Source of the DNA: Isoetes taiwanensis
Lineage: Eukaryota; Streptophyta; Lycopodiopsida; Isoetales; Isoetaceae
Assembly: GCA_021234155.1 (NCBI GenBank)
Contig: JAJEKV010000070.1
Span: 4,678,754-4,742,753, forward strand
Length of the DNA: 64,000 bases
Direction of reading: 5' to 3'
Within the stretch, counting starts at the first letter, position 1, and each line of letters opens with the position of its first letter. The translations under genes were made by a program, and so were the position numbers. Shown here in pieces: positions 15,165 to 27,140 of the stretch. The notes under the pieces were generated by a model. It was not told where the DNA came from. It ran no database searches and worked only from the letters and a program-made list of their open reading frames with translations.

Positions 15165-15640
15165 ATTATAAATAGTTTTAGAGTCAGACCTAGTTATAAA
15201 CTTAAATGAAAACAATGAGAAAAACCTTAAACTAACATTACTTGGCCGACGCTACAATCGACTCTTACGCTCTGGCCATTTAAACGCCGACTAGCGCCGA
15301 ATTTAGCATCAAAATTACAACAAAGCTGCTATGCTGTACTAGAGTCGAATGTGCGTTCAAATTAGAGTCATACGCTTTAATTACACCTCCTCCTAGATTA
15401 TAGTCGACAAAGGCCAAAGTTAGAGCCGACCAAAGGCCGATCTAGTGTCAAATGTGCGCCGACTAGGAGTCAAATACATGAATTAGGAGTCAAAATATGG
15501 CCTAATTAGAGTTAGAATTCATGCCTAATTAGAGTTAGAACTAGAGTCAATTGTGTTTAATTAGAGTCACCTAGCACTAGAATTTAGTCATAGAGACAAG
15601 GTTAACGCCAAAATTAGAGTCAACCCTAACGCCACGTGAG
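15165..15640. repeat. CACTA left subterminal repeats
   Basis: Many degenerate copies of a short motif around TTAGAGTC, also seen as TAGAGTCGA, AGGAGTCAAA and TTAGAGTTAGAA, in both orientations. Dense subterminal motifs next to the TIR are a hallmark of CACTA elements and are thought to bind the element's accessory protein. Confidence 0.65.
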
Positions 15641-18600
15641 ACAATGATAGCCAATATGCCCCGTGGGATTTGAACCCCGAGACACTCATCTAACTCTATC
15701 CATATTTAAATACTACATTACTACCATTTTCATCAATGTCTCAGATTTATCTTCTCAAACAATCTAAGATAAAATAGTTACAAATAAGTGACGATTAAAC
15801 TTGGCTAAAAGTTTATGGGTTATTCTTTAGTCGATGTTTCAATGTTCCAAGGTTTTGATATGCTCAAGTTTATCAAGTCGACTGCTTGAAGGTGGCAATC
15901 TAAAAACTGCAGCAAAATATGGCATGATATATGATCATGAGAAAAATGGATGAATTTACATGCTAATGCTTAAGTATCAAACATAATATATTCAGCAGCA
16001 CGACATAATATATTCCAGCAAAGCATCGATAAAGAGAGGATTTTAGTAGTCAAAGACATTTAATATGTCAATATGTAATATAAAGGTGGGAAGGATCAAG
16101 GTAGAGTTGTATTGCCCGTGTTCAAGGTGGAACCACATACCAAGAAACAAGGCGATCGTAATGGTAAGAAGATGGTTTACGAATTGAACTCCCCATTGAG
16201 CGTCGAGAAGCTACCCTCTTATCAAAATAATACGACCTAATTGTGGCAAGGATGAAGGCTGTATATATAAAATTATCTATCATAAATCAAACAAGTGCTA
16301 ATGATGAAAGAATGGGATCTTTGTTAACCATAACTCTAGCATGTGGATTACTTAGTCTTGAATTTATTAGTATCACTTTAAATTGCTTGCCTTGGATTTT
16401 ACGACCGGATTAGAAATATACTTGATGGTGTTGTGAAGAGCCCCATGTAGCATTTAGGTCAACTAACAAGACCACATGTGTCCAAATTTCACAACCCTCG
16501 CTAAGTTTTCATTTCTTTGTTTAACGGATCCTGACTCTTCATTCGCCTCCCTAAAAACACCCAATACATAAGGCAAAAGAAAAGAAGATATGCATAAAAT
16601 TAGGAAGACATTGTAAGAAAAATAGACATTGCGTAATAGCGAAAGATTCATATGTCATGCATCCACCGTCATACCCAATCGCAAACTCGGGAAAATTGGC
16701 ATGATCTTTTCGCTTACCTCAATCATGCTTTCAAAGCTTTTTCCTTGTGTTATTTGTCAAGAAGCTCATATACTACATCAATGATTGGTATTAAATTGCT
16801 TAGCACTAATCTATACTTTAAAAGATCTTGAAAGGGTATAAAATTTTGGATAAGGATAATTGATAAAAATAATTATTTATACATAAGTAATATTTGCCCA
16901 CACAATAGCTAACCGTACCATGGCACAACATGATTTCAGTGTTCATAAAAATGAAACAGATTATTATGTATAAATGGAAGAGGATATTATGTATTCTTTT
17001 AACGGTTGATAATGAAGATAGAGAAACTCATCAAGGTCATAAGAACAAAGAATTAAGAAGGTCAAACCTACTTTCAGAGAGCTGCGGGTCTTTCGTAAAA
17101 GGGATCTTCATGAAATTTTCTCTAGTCTCTCGCTAGGTCCGCAGCGTTATCTTTTTAATATATCTTGTAAACAGGGACTAACATATCAACCTCGCGGTAA
17201 TATTTCCTTGCCCCCAAGATTTCAACCGCTTTATGTTCAACTAGATATTAGATGGCCAAAAAAGCCACGAGAGAAGGCAGGGATATTTCTTCACCAAGCC
17301 ACTTCACTCACAGACTAGTGTAACAACAAATTTCATCGTTGTGTCTTAAGTGACATAATATTGATGAGCCAACCAAAATCACGTAATCTTTAGTTCTCTA
17401 TTGTTTAAAGTGTTGGAAGTTTTAATTCTCCTCGCAAGTTGCTCATAAAAAAGTGACATTGTAATAATCAAGAACAATGAAGAAATGAAGCTATAAACTC
17501 GTGAATAAAAGTTTGTACCAAGCAGGCAATTCAATTGTTGTGGGAGATATTGCGGAAGATATTTTACGCCATCGAATAATCAAGCATTAGGTATTTGACT
17601 TACTTTTGACCAAAAGGTCGTTTACAAAAGTTTATGGCCCTTCGATTATGTTCCATGTACTCCATGACCATGAAGATGCTCTAACTCAAAACATTCATTT
17701 CCGGTAAAGAGAAAAATGAATGTATCGCATTTACCATGCACTCCACCGGCAATGAATGGACGTGATAAGATATTAAAAATGTGAACTAGAGAAGCTAAAA
17801 ATAGCGCAGCATCTGTACCGTCAGTTTCCTGTCGCATCATGCATCGCAGCTTTGAAAACAAATAGTTAGGCTCTTCACCGGAGCCATAAATACACCTTTA
17901 GCTCAATTTGGCTTTCTGCTTAACGATAAATATACGACCTTGTCACCGAATCAAGCAACGGGCATGGAATGTATAACAATGCCATAATATACCCTGCTAT
18001 TTAAAATAAGTCCTCCGAGGTACCGCCTACTATCGCACCGCAAGAAGAAATGACCAAGATCGAAGATGGAAGAAGAGAGGAAGAGTTCCGGCAAAACTAG
18101 GGTTAGGGTACCTTAATTGAATGTTTACCCTTTTACTAAGGTGCTTACGTTCTGATGGTTAGGTTTCCAACCTGTATTTTGTCGGGCTCATATCTTATCT
18201 TTATGTATTTTTCCTAAGGTGGTGGTATGAATCCCTTCCTAGTTGTTTTAACGGGTGCCTATGGGATGCTCTATGGGATGATTTGTTATATATTTTTTAA
18301 TTGTCGGGTGGCGGTATGAGCCATGGCATGTTTGTTTAATATTGCCTAAATATTTTTTTTATTATTGGCCCCCTTGCCTCCATGGTCAAGGGGTTCATCT
18401 TTAAAATGTCTAATCTCGGGTGTTGTATCTATCCCCCATGGTGGTGGTACGAGTTCCCCCATGGATTTAGGGACCTTCTTGGGTGGTATATAAGGGGTAG
18501 GGCCAAGCGTTAGCTCATTTGTTCCTCTTGTAACTTTTTCCATGGTGGTGGTATGAGTCTCACCATGTGAGTGATGTTTTCATATGATTTCTATTATTAT

Positions 18601-18659
18601 TTATATCATGGCGCTTACCCTTTTGGTTGAGGTGTGTATTGTAGGGGTTTGCCCCAAGG

Positions 18660-18985
18660 CCAGATGATCCAGGATTCAAACCTTAGCGATATATTTCTCA
18701 CTTGGTGGAGGTACGAGTCCCCCCAAGATTGTGTTTGTCTTCTTAGGGTTCAAACCTTAATGTATGTATCTCACTTGCAGTGCATGAGTCCCAAGACTGC
18801 GGTTTGTCTTCTATGCAGGAGGTGCGTTAGCGATGTATTTCTTACTTGGTGGAGGTACGAGTCCCCCCAAGAATGTGTTTGTCTTCCCAGGGTTCAAACC
18901 TTAGCGAAGTATTTCTCACTTGGTGTAGGTACGAGCCCCCCAAGATTGTGTTTGTCCTCTCTATGCAGGAGGTGCGCTTAATAAT
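18660..18985. repeat. internal direct repeats in the CACTA element
   Basis: A module containing TTGGTGGAGGTACGAGTCC followed by CCCCAAG recurs near 18700, 18845 and 18915, each time followed by related sequence ending in GGGTTCAAACCTTAG or CTATGCAGGAGGTGCG. Similar but weaker phrases (GGTGGTATGAG) continue upstream to about 18220. The translated frame across it (115 codons) simply repeats with the DNA, so I read it as a repeat block and not a gene. Confidence 0.6.
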
Positions 18986-20799
18986 TGTTCCCTTTCATTA
19001 TTTTACATAATGGAGCCCCCATTGTGTGATAGTACTTATCTATATTGTTCTTTGTTATGCTTTTATATTATGGTGCCCAACCTTCTTGGTTGTGGTACCT
19101 GGCTGAGGGGCATACCCCAATGCTAGATGGTCAAGAGTTGCTATCCCTTCTTTTTCATGTTAGTAATTGTATAATCTTTTATTGTATGTGCCCTATCAAC
19201 TTTCGATGGTGATGGTGGTGGCCTGCTTCTTGTTGCCCCCAAAGGGCAACATAACCCCTAGGAACCAATATTTGTGCAAACCCAACTCCCATGGACATCA
19301 TCAAGTCAAGGTTGCATCTCCACCTGCTCACACTTTGCTTGCTTTGATTCATTTTCACTTCACCCTTATCTCATATTTCCATCACATTTCCTTTATCTTG
19401 CCATAAAACCATGACTCTGACCATTTCTTCAAATATATTTTCTTAGGTCAAAATAAAAAACCTAGGGTTATGTGGTCAAACTTTTTGTCATCATTTTCAC
19501 TTCACCATCTTATCCATTCCATTTCCATAACCTTGAAACACTTGGTCTTTTTTTGAAAAAAACCCCCTTACCATGGAATATTAAAATTCTAGGGGTATGA
19601 TTAGGATATCACTCTATATCCCTTAAAGATGGTCCATGCCACGTGGCAAAGCCAGATATGCTCCTCAATTCTTGGAAGGCATCTCAAGAAGATTCCTAAG
19701 GTTCCAAAAAATTCAAAGGGTTGATTTTTTTATTAAACCTTTGAAAATTGAATTTATAAAAGCATAGAATCTCGAAAGATACTCGAACGATGCTCGCGAG
19801 ATTCCCTCGAAGAACCCTAAAATTAGGAAATCCGTTCAACTTGGCCAGATTCCTCCATTTCTGCCTTCATTTTCTCCCGAATCCTTATTTCCTACTTCTC
19901 TGCTACCCAACAAACCCATAATTAAGGCCTAAGATTTTGGATCCGTTCAAAATTGAATCCCGGATGATCGGCTGCACTTTCGAGGGCCCAAGGGATGGAA
20001 GTTTCTGTGAGCAAGCAAGAAGTGATTCGAGTATCCCATTGGCAACCCGCATGCAAATCCTATCTCCATGTATTCAAACTACTTTGACCCGCAGATGCCC
20101 CTTTCTAGACCACAATTTGAACTATTTCCTTTGGAATTGCTCAAAAACTTTGTGGACCTCGACCAAATTTTTGAGCCTGACGGCGGTCTCGAATTTTGTA
20201 TTGACCAAAAATTGGACCCGAGTTTGGGTCAATAACTCGTATCCTAGCTCCGACTTGTCAAGAATTTCACTATTGTATCCCAAAGCATAACGCTTTCTCC
20301 GCGGAGTGCAAGCACCCAAAAGGTTGAACATGATTTGCTATATGACATTATCAAATACTTGAAATAATTTTTAAAGTATATTTCATTGTCGCGAAGAACA
20401 TTGTGTTGAGATACCTTGATACAATTGCTTTATATTTATGAACTTTGAATCATATGAGACAAATACTTATACCCACACACTTTATAGTATATTCGTAGCC
20501 TTGCCAATCTTGAAAAGAAGACTTTGGAGAAAGAAGAAAAATATAGAGAAAGAGAGATTAAATATGAGTGTGTAGCGGCAAATGAGTCTTCGAATAGATG
20601 GCAACTTCTTTTTGGTATTTTTGCATATAGGATTATTTAAATGCTTAAACAGAATAACAAAGTGCATGACTAGTTAGAGTGCATAATACAAGAGTGAGTT
20701 CATGGTATAGAGTTGGACATGTGAAATAATGATAGCATCAACCTAGAGATAGCATACAAGCAGAGTTAAATCATATGTCAAAGATAAGTAGTAGAGTTC

Positions 20800-21440
20800 A
20801 TTTCATCGTAAGAGTCAACGGTAGCGCTGCATATAGGGTTGAGTTATAGAGTCAATAATATCATCAAACATAGAGTCATTGGTAGAGTCGTAATTAGAAC
20901 TCGATGATAGTGCTCTACATAGAGTCGTAATTAGAGGTTACTTAAAGTCGACATAGCATCAATGGTAGGAGCAAAACCCGAAATAATGGTAGCCATGTAT
21001 ATAGTAATGGATAGAAATAATAATAGTATCAAATATAGAGTCATTGGTAGAGTCGTAATTAAAATCGATAATAGTGCCTTCTATATAGAGCCTAATTAGG
21101 GGTCAATATAAAGTCATATAGCATCAATGGTAAGGATGTGACTAGAGTCGATGGCATGTATAAGCTTGAACCTAATGCTAGCACCTTTGACTCATAATGC
21201 ATCAGCTCATGCATCAGCTATACGCTTATAGCATTAGATTCGTTAAATGATACATAGCGCCCCCAGAGTTAGACACATAGCCAAAATTAGAGCCGTAGTA
21301 CATGTATGCTTGAACATAATGCTAACACCTATGACTCATAGTGCATCAGCTCGCGGCCAACAAGGCCAGTTATAGCATTAGATTGGTTAAAATGATATAA
21401 AGATCACAATATAGAATCGAGCAGATAGCATCAAATTAGC
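20800..21440. repeat. CACTA right subterminal repeats
   Basis: Repeated phrases such as GTAGAGTCGTAATTAG, AGAGTCATTGGTAG and ACTCATA(A/G)TGCATCAGCT, several of them twice. They mirror the GAGTC-rich left end and stop about 120 bp before the terminal repeat. Confidence 0.6.
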
Positions 21441-21559
21441 AAGCAGAGAAATATCTAACCATAAGTGTTGCTATTAACTACGTAATCGCTTTTCACCTCA
21501 AAAACACCAAAAATATCCTTCCGACGCTATAACCACTCTACTACCCCTTTCTTGTAGTG

Positions 21560-24500
21560 AATCTCTTGATTAGAAGTCAAATGTCTTATCCATTAGGCCA
21601 CGAGAGCCTTGCAATTTTGATTTGATAATCAACAATATAACTACAGTAACCAAGCCATATGAGTACGCATCTTCCTTTTTAATATTACCTAACCAATTGA
21701 GATATAAGCCAAAAAAGTTATTACTAGTAGTCAAAGCCTTATGGGCAAGAAAAGATAAACGAGAAGGTCAGAATGAGTAGATATCTAAGATAATTGAATC
21801 TAAACAATCATTCTCACAACTGGCCTTAAGTAGCAATATGTAGATGAGGTCACGAGTCTTGCCACTTAAACAAAAAAAAATTAGTAGTGAAGAACACATC
21901 GTAATGCATGTTGCCAAATATCAAGAGAAGCATTATTGGGTAAACAACCAAGCACAAAGTCATCACTTCTTCCCAGCATATCAATAAAGAGATTTGATGT
22001 GTTTAGAAATGAAACCTCGCAAACCATTATCACTTTCTTTCATTGGAGAGTCGAATCCCAAGACCTCGCTTAATAAACGGGTGCTCTAACCAACTGAGTT
22101 ACAAAAGCCCTCAGCTTAAAACAAAGTATCTACTTTCACCTCCACTTTTGCACACTCTCTCGAATCCACAATCACTTGATTAGAAGTCAACGTTTTATCC
22201 ATTAGGCCACGAGAGCCTTCCAACTTTGACGGATAATCAACACTATAATCACAAGACCTATCCATAGGAGTACATGGCTACGCTTAAATATGTCACTGAG
22301 AGTCGAACTCGAGACCCTCCCGCCATTAAACGGGTGCTCTAAACAATCGAGCTACCAAAGCTTCAACACTCGATTATAAACAACATATATCACTTTCACC
22401 TCCACTTTCTTTTTGCACACTCGATGGACTCAAACCGCCAATCTCTGATTAGAAGTCAAATGCCCTATCCATTAGGCCACTTAGAGCCTTGCAATTTTGA
22501 TTTGATAATCAACAATATAACTGCTGCAACTGCCATATGAGTAATGCATCTTCCTTTTTAATATTACCTAACCAATTGAGATATAAGCCAAAAGTTACTA
22601 CTATAGTCAAAGCCACGCCTTTATGGGGCAAGAAAAGATAAACTATAGATGCCGAATGAGTAAATATCCAAGATAATTGAACTAAACAATCATTCTCATG
22701 TTTGCCTCTGCTATAGCAATATGTAGATGAGGTCAATGAACAATTGCCACTTAAACGAAAAAAAAAAAATTAGTAGTGAAGAAACACATCGTGAATGCAT
22801 GTTGCCAAATATAAAGAGAAGCATTATTGGGTAAAACAACTCAAGTACAAGTCACTTCTTCCTAGTATATCAATAAAGAGATTTGACATGAAATGAAACC
22901 CTGCGTGCCATTACTTGCTTTCTTATTGAGAGTTTTAACCAAGACCTCCCAATTTACTAAACCAAGTTTAATCCAATCGAAAGCTACAAAAGCTTCAACA
23001 CCTTAGTTTAAAACAAAGTTATTACTTTCACCTCCACTTTTGCACACCGCCAAGTTATTACTTACCCCACTTTCTTTTGCACACTCGATGGGACTCGAAC
23101 TCCATAACTTTGATTAGAAGTCAAATGCCTTATCGACAGGGGCCACTTAGAGCCTTCCAACTTTGATTTGATAATCAACATTATAACCAAGACCTATCCC
23201 TAGGAGTACACGTACACAAGCAACATGCTTTTCACGAGATTCAACTCAAGACCCTCCCGCTTACTAAACGGGTGCTCTAAATAATGAGCTACCAAAGCTT
23301 CAACACCTCAGATTATAACGATATATCACTTCTAATTCTCCACTTTCTTTTTGCACACTGCTGGGACTCAACCCACAACTTTGATTAGAAGTCAGTTCTT
23401 TTATCCATTAGGGCCATTTTGAATTTTGACGGATAATTAACAATATAATCACAGTAATCCAGTTTACATGCGAGTAATGCGATCTTCCTTTTAATATTAC
23501 CCCACCAATTGAGATATAAGGCAAAAAAAGTTACTACTGTAGTCAAAGCCACGCCTTATGGGCAAGAAAAGATAAACGATACGAAATGAGGATATCTAAG
23601 ATAATTGAATTTAAACAATCATTCTCAAGGCCCTGCCCTTGCTATAGCAATATGTAGATGAGGTCACGAAATAATCACACTTAAATGAAAAAATTAGTAG
23701 TGAAGAACACATCAGAATGCATGCTGCCAAACATAAAGAGAAGGAATATGGCAAACAACCAAGCATGCTCACTTCTTCCCTAGTATATCAAACAAGAGAT
23801 TTGATGCGCTTAGAAATGAACTCCTATGTGCCATTATCACTTTGCTTTCATCGAGAGTCGAATCAGACCTCCCGCTACTAAACGTGCCTAACCAACTAAG
23901 CTACAAAGCTTCAACACCTCAAAGGTAAAACAAAGCATTATCACTTTCACCTCCACTTTCTTTTTGAACACCTCATGGACTCAACCCACAACTTTGATGA
24001 AGTCAAATGCCCATCCATTAGGGCCGTGAGAGCCTTCCAACTTTGATTTGATAATCAACACTATAATCACAAGACCTATCCATGGGAGTACACGAAGCCA
24101 TGCAACATACAAGCTACCGAGAGTCGTAACCTTTAGACCTCCGCTACTAAACGGTGTGCTCTAAACAACCGAGCTAACAAAGCTTCAACACCTCAGATTA
24201 TAACAACATATATCACTTTCACCTCCACTTTTGCACACTGATGGGACTCGAACCCACAATCTCTTTGATTATTAGAAGTCAAATGCCTTATCCATTAGGC
24301 CACGAGAGCTTTGCACCTTGATTTGATAATCAACAATATAATCATGCAATCCAAATATGAGTACGATCTTCCTTTAATATTACCTAACCAATTGAGATAA
24401 GCCAAAAGTTACTACTAGTAGTCAAATACGCCTTATGGGCAAGAAAAGATAAACTATAGATGCCGTAAAATGAGTAGATATCCAAGATAATTGAATCTAA

Positions 24501-24874
24501 AACAAATTATTCCACGTCGTGGTCTCTTGCTATGGCATGGTGGATGAGGTCATTTGTGTCAATTCGCCACTTCTAAATCTAAAAAAAAATATTATGTAGT
24601 GAAGAACACATCGTAATGCATGCTGCCAAATATCAAGAAGCATTATTGCAAACAACTATACAAATACTTCTTCCTAGCATATCAATAAAGAGATTTGATG
24701 AGAAATGAAACTCCTGTGCTTTGGCTTATCACTTTGCTTTCTCATTGGAGAGTTTCCATCCTGCACCTCCCGCCATTAAACGGTGCTCTAAATCCAACTC
24801 GAGACAAAAGCTTCAACACCCTGGCTTTAAAGAAAAATATTATCACTTTCACCTCCACTTTTTTAGCCACTCTC
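21560..24874 (-). repeat. tRNA-Thr/tRNA-Arg tandem array, block C (noisy)
   Basis: About 3.6 array units. The block begins inside the tRNA-Arg gene cut by the CACTA element. Minus-strand tRNA-Arg(UCU) arms lie near 21575, 22175, 22455, 23115, 23380, 23990 and 24270. Minus-strand tRNA-Thr(AGU) arms lie near 22070, 22320, 22950, 23255, 23875, 24145 and 24770. The block ends in CTCTC (24870-24874), the 5-bp target duplication of the gypsy element, which is repeated at 39844-39848 where the array resumes. Confidence 0.85.
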
Positions 24875-26497
24875 TCAGGACGCTCCAAAGACAATATACG
24901 GTTCTGTGACGAGTGAGTATTGTACCGCTTCACACGCCAGAGACGCCACTCCGCTCGGGAGTGTACGCCCGACGTAGTCAGGAGGGTAGCCTAGGGGTAA
25001 CTCGCAGAATGTGCAATTACTAATGTACATTTAACGACAGTACATTAATCTAGGTGCACATTTTCCAAGGTGGACACTTTATGCCAAGTGGGCTATACTA
25101 TGTAATAAATGTACATTTCCAATGTGCACATTATTAATGTGGGCACACCTTTTCCCATGTGGCACTTTTGCCACCTATTCCATTAAAGGTGGCCCATTCC
25201 CAATTATCCCACATGCTTGGGAAGTGGATAATTGGAAACCCTAACCACCCCCCTTGTCTATTTAGGAATAGAAACCCTAACTTGCCCATTTTCATTTCTA
25301 GGGTTTTAGAGCTCGCTTTTGGCTGCCCTATGGGTCAAAATCGCCTCCCGTATTTACCGTCTCGAGAATTGCACTATTGCTCTTGACTGAAAGCATTCCG
25401 CCAGGATGGTCGAATCTGTGTCAGAGGAGCCTCAAGGATCGTATTTTGTACAATTTAATAGCCTAAACCCTTTTTAGTCATTTAGCCAGTAGGGCTAGTA
25501 TATTAAATTGCCCATAGCAGCCTTCTAGGTCTCTAGATACTGGACGGAATCCAGAACCAATCATGATAGATTAGATCTAGTTCTTTAGTTCTATGTGATG
25601 TATGTGATGATGTACCTATGAACCTTGTATTGGGAAGGGGGGTAGAGACCCAAAGCTTGGTAGTAGATGCTCCTAGATTAGCCCTCTAGCACACTATAGA
25701 TCGCTCAGGTACAAGAACCACACCTGCTGTGGGTGGAAGGACTAGACCGGGCTTTATAAGGAGGTTCATGTTCTCGACTCGAACGATCCCGTGTAAACAC
25801 GCTGCCTCACCTGTGGGATCATAGTGACTAGGTTCAATGGTCGCCACCGAGTGTGGGCAAGGTATGGGCTCGACACCCGTGAAGTGGGCTCACTTTCCAT
25901 TGGGTTCAAGTCGACAAGGGCAAAGGGTCTCTAGTCCCCTTTTTGAGTCAAAGATGTAGATCTCCTCGAGGAAGAGATCTCACCGCCCCATCTGAATCGT
26001 GAGATAACCTGTGATATAGCCCCCTGGCCATATGCATCCGTGGGCTACGCTGTGTCCCAACACTTTTCAGCCTACTCGCAGCGTGCGGCTGTGGAGGGGC
26101 TAAGGAGGACAACCTAATGCCATAAGTTCTTATGCTGCACGTAACCATTGCTATGAATTCCGGCTCATGAAGAACTCGAGACTCCAAGCCGCCACCATCC
26201 CTATGCATCTCGAGCCTGTAGATCCCCTATATGCATTAGCCATCATTGTCTATGCAGAGGTGGTATGCCACCGAGGTGGCTATGTGTTGCTCTTAAGTGT
26301 ACCGGGACATGTATGTTTACGCCTGCTAGCCTAGGTAGGCCCCCGAGGGAGACGGAAATGACCTCAATTTGTAATCGGAACCCGCCAGGTTGCGTATGTC
26401 TTGTGAAGGGCCCCGACTTATTGGAGCCGGTATGGGAAGAATCTCGCTTGTATACTCGTGAGTGCACCGGTGATATTTAGTAGGGGGGATTGCCACA
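24875..26497 (+). repeat. 5' LTR, gypsy copy 1
   Basis: Aligns from end to end with the 3' LTR once the Helitron in the latter is removed. It begins TCAGGACG, a distorted form of TGTGACG, and ends GCCACA. The U3 part near 25010-25160 carries GTGCAC-centred palindromic motifs. The likely promoter region is near 25255-25285, with TCTATTTAGG here and TCTATATAGG in copy 2. This LTR differs from the 3' LTR by many small changes at CTG/CAG sites, so LTR divergence cannot be used to date the insertion. No ORF in it is credible. Confidence 0.88.
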
Positions 26498-26499
26498 AA

Positions 26500-26511
26500 G
26501 GGTATCGAGCA
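26500..26511 (+). promoter_or_regulatory. primer-binding site, initiator-Met tRNA
   Basis: GGGTATCGAGCA lies 2 bp after the LTR end. Copy 2 has the cleaner GGGTATCAGAGCA, which matches the complement of the plant initiator tRNA-Met 3' end (TGGTATCAGAGC). Reverse transcription of the element would prime here. Confidence 0.85.
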
Positions 26512-26683
26512 ATGTTCTTGTGACCAAGAGCAAGCACCACCATGTCTCTAGTATTAATTTGATAGGATCCTTAAACCCTCAAAAATGGGAATTTTTTCAT
26601 TTTTGTAGTATTGCTGTTTAGTAACAAAGAAATGAACTAAACATAAAAAGATTAAGAATTGATGAGCCAACCTTCAAAAGAGG

Positions 26684-26749
26684 AGTCTTCATCGTCATGG
26701 CCAGATGTGAAATGACATTTTCATTTTCGGGTCAAGTAATGGGTGAGAC
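26684..26749. promoter_or_regulatory. inverted repeat 0 (eroded), upstream of the H3-like gene
   Basis: Weakened member of the element's inverted-repeat family, ending GGGTGAGAC with the internal phrase CATTTTCATTTTCGGG. Copy 2 has a fuller version in the same place (52100-52159). It lies 200 bp before inverted repeat 1. Confidence 0.5.
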
Positions 26750-26884
26750 ATTCAAATTTTAAACACATTAAAAGTCACGAATTACAGTAAAATAGCTTGA
26801 TAATTCCAAATTAGAGCTAAGAATCAGTAGAATTAGCAAGTTACATGATTAAAAAGTAGCAAATTTGATAGTGGACCCCACCAT

Positions 26885-26951
26885 GTCTCACACGTCGCGC
26901 CAGGACAGGAAATGGGCTTTTCATTTTCGGGCTGGGCGCAACGTGTGAGAC
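26885..26951. promoter_or_regulatory. inverted repeat 1, upstream of the H3-like gene
   Basis: A 67-bp near-palindrome with arms starting GTCTCACACGT and ending ACGTGTGAGAC, inner arms GCGCCAGGACAGGAAAT and TTTTCGGGCTGGGCGC. It lies about 145 bp before the TATA box of the H3-like gene. It could be a transcription-factor site, a DNA cruciform or an RNA hairpin in the full-length transcript; the sequence does not decide. Confidence 0.75.
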
Positions 26952-27028
26952 CTTGCTTAGATTAAGGTGTTTTAGGTGTTCTAGATAACCCAAAAAAGGT
27001 AGTTTCAAGTTTGACCTAAAATTGCCCC

Positions 27029-27036
27029 TATAAATA
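27029..27036 (+). promoter_or_regulatory. TATA box of the H3-like gene
   Basis: CCCCTATAAATAGACC lies 105 bp before the start codon. The same core, CTATAAATAG, occurs at the equivalent place in copy 2 and before the second accessory gene in both copies. This suggests that each accessory gene has its own Pol II promoter besides the LTR. Confidence 0.7.
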
Positions 27037-27140
27037 GACCTCTCGACCCCCTCTCATTTTTCGCACCACCGCTTAGAAAATTTGCTCTTCTTGCCAAGGC
27101 GATCTTTTGGCGCATAGCTCCGATCGGCGAACCGTCGAAC

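Larger units (their letters stand above)
15145..21559. mobile_element. CACTA (En/Spm) DNA transposon, no transposase seen
   Basis: The left end begins CACTACAAGAGG and the right end, reversed, begins CACTACAAGAAA, the standard plant CACTA terminus. AAT lies directly outside both ends (15142-15144 and 21560-21562), the expected 3-bp target duplication. Removing the element reconstitutes a tRNA-Arg gene. Both ends are rich in short GAGTC-type subterminal motifs, the kind of site bound by TNPA-like proteins in this superfamily. At 6.4 kb it could have held genes, but only short ORFs remain and none resembles TNPD or TNPA, so it is probably non-autonomous or decayed. Confidence 0.88.

Noticed and set aside
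15655..15690. B-box-like GGGGTTCAAATCCCAC on the minus strand in the CACTA element
   Set aside because: No A box or cloverleaf at the right distance; not enough for a tRNA or SINE.
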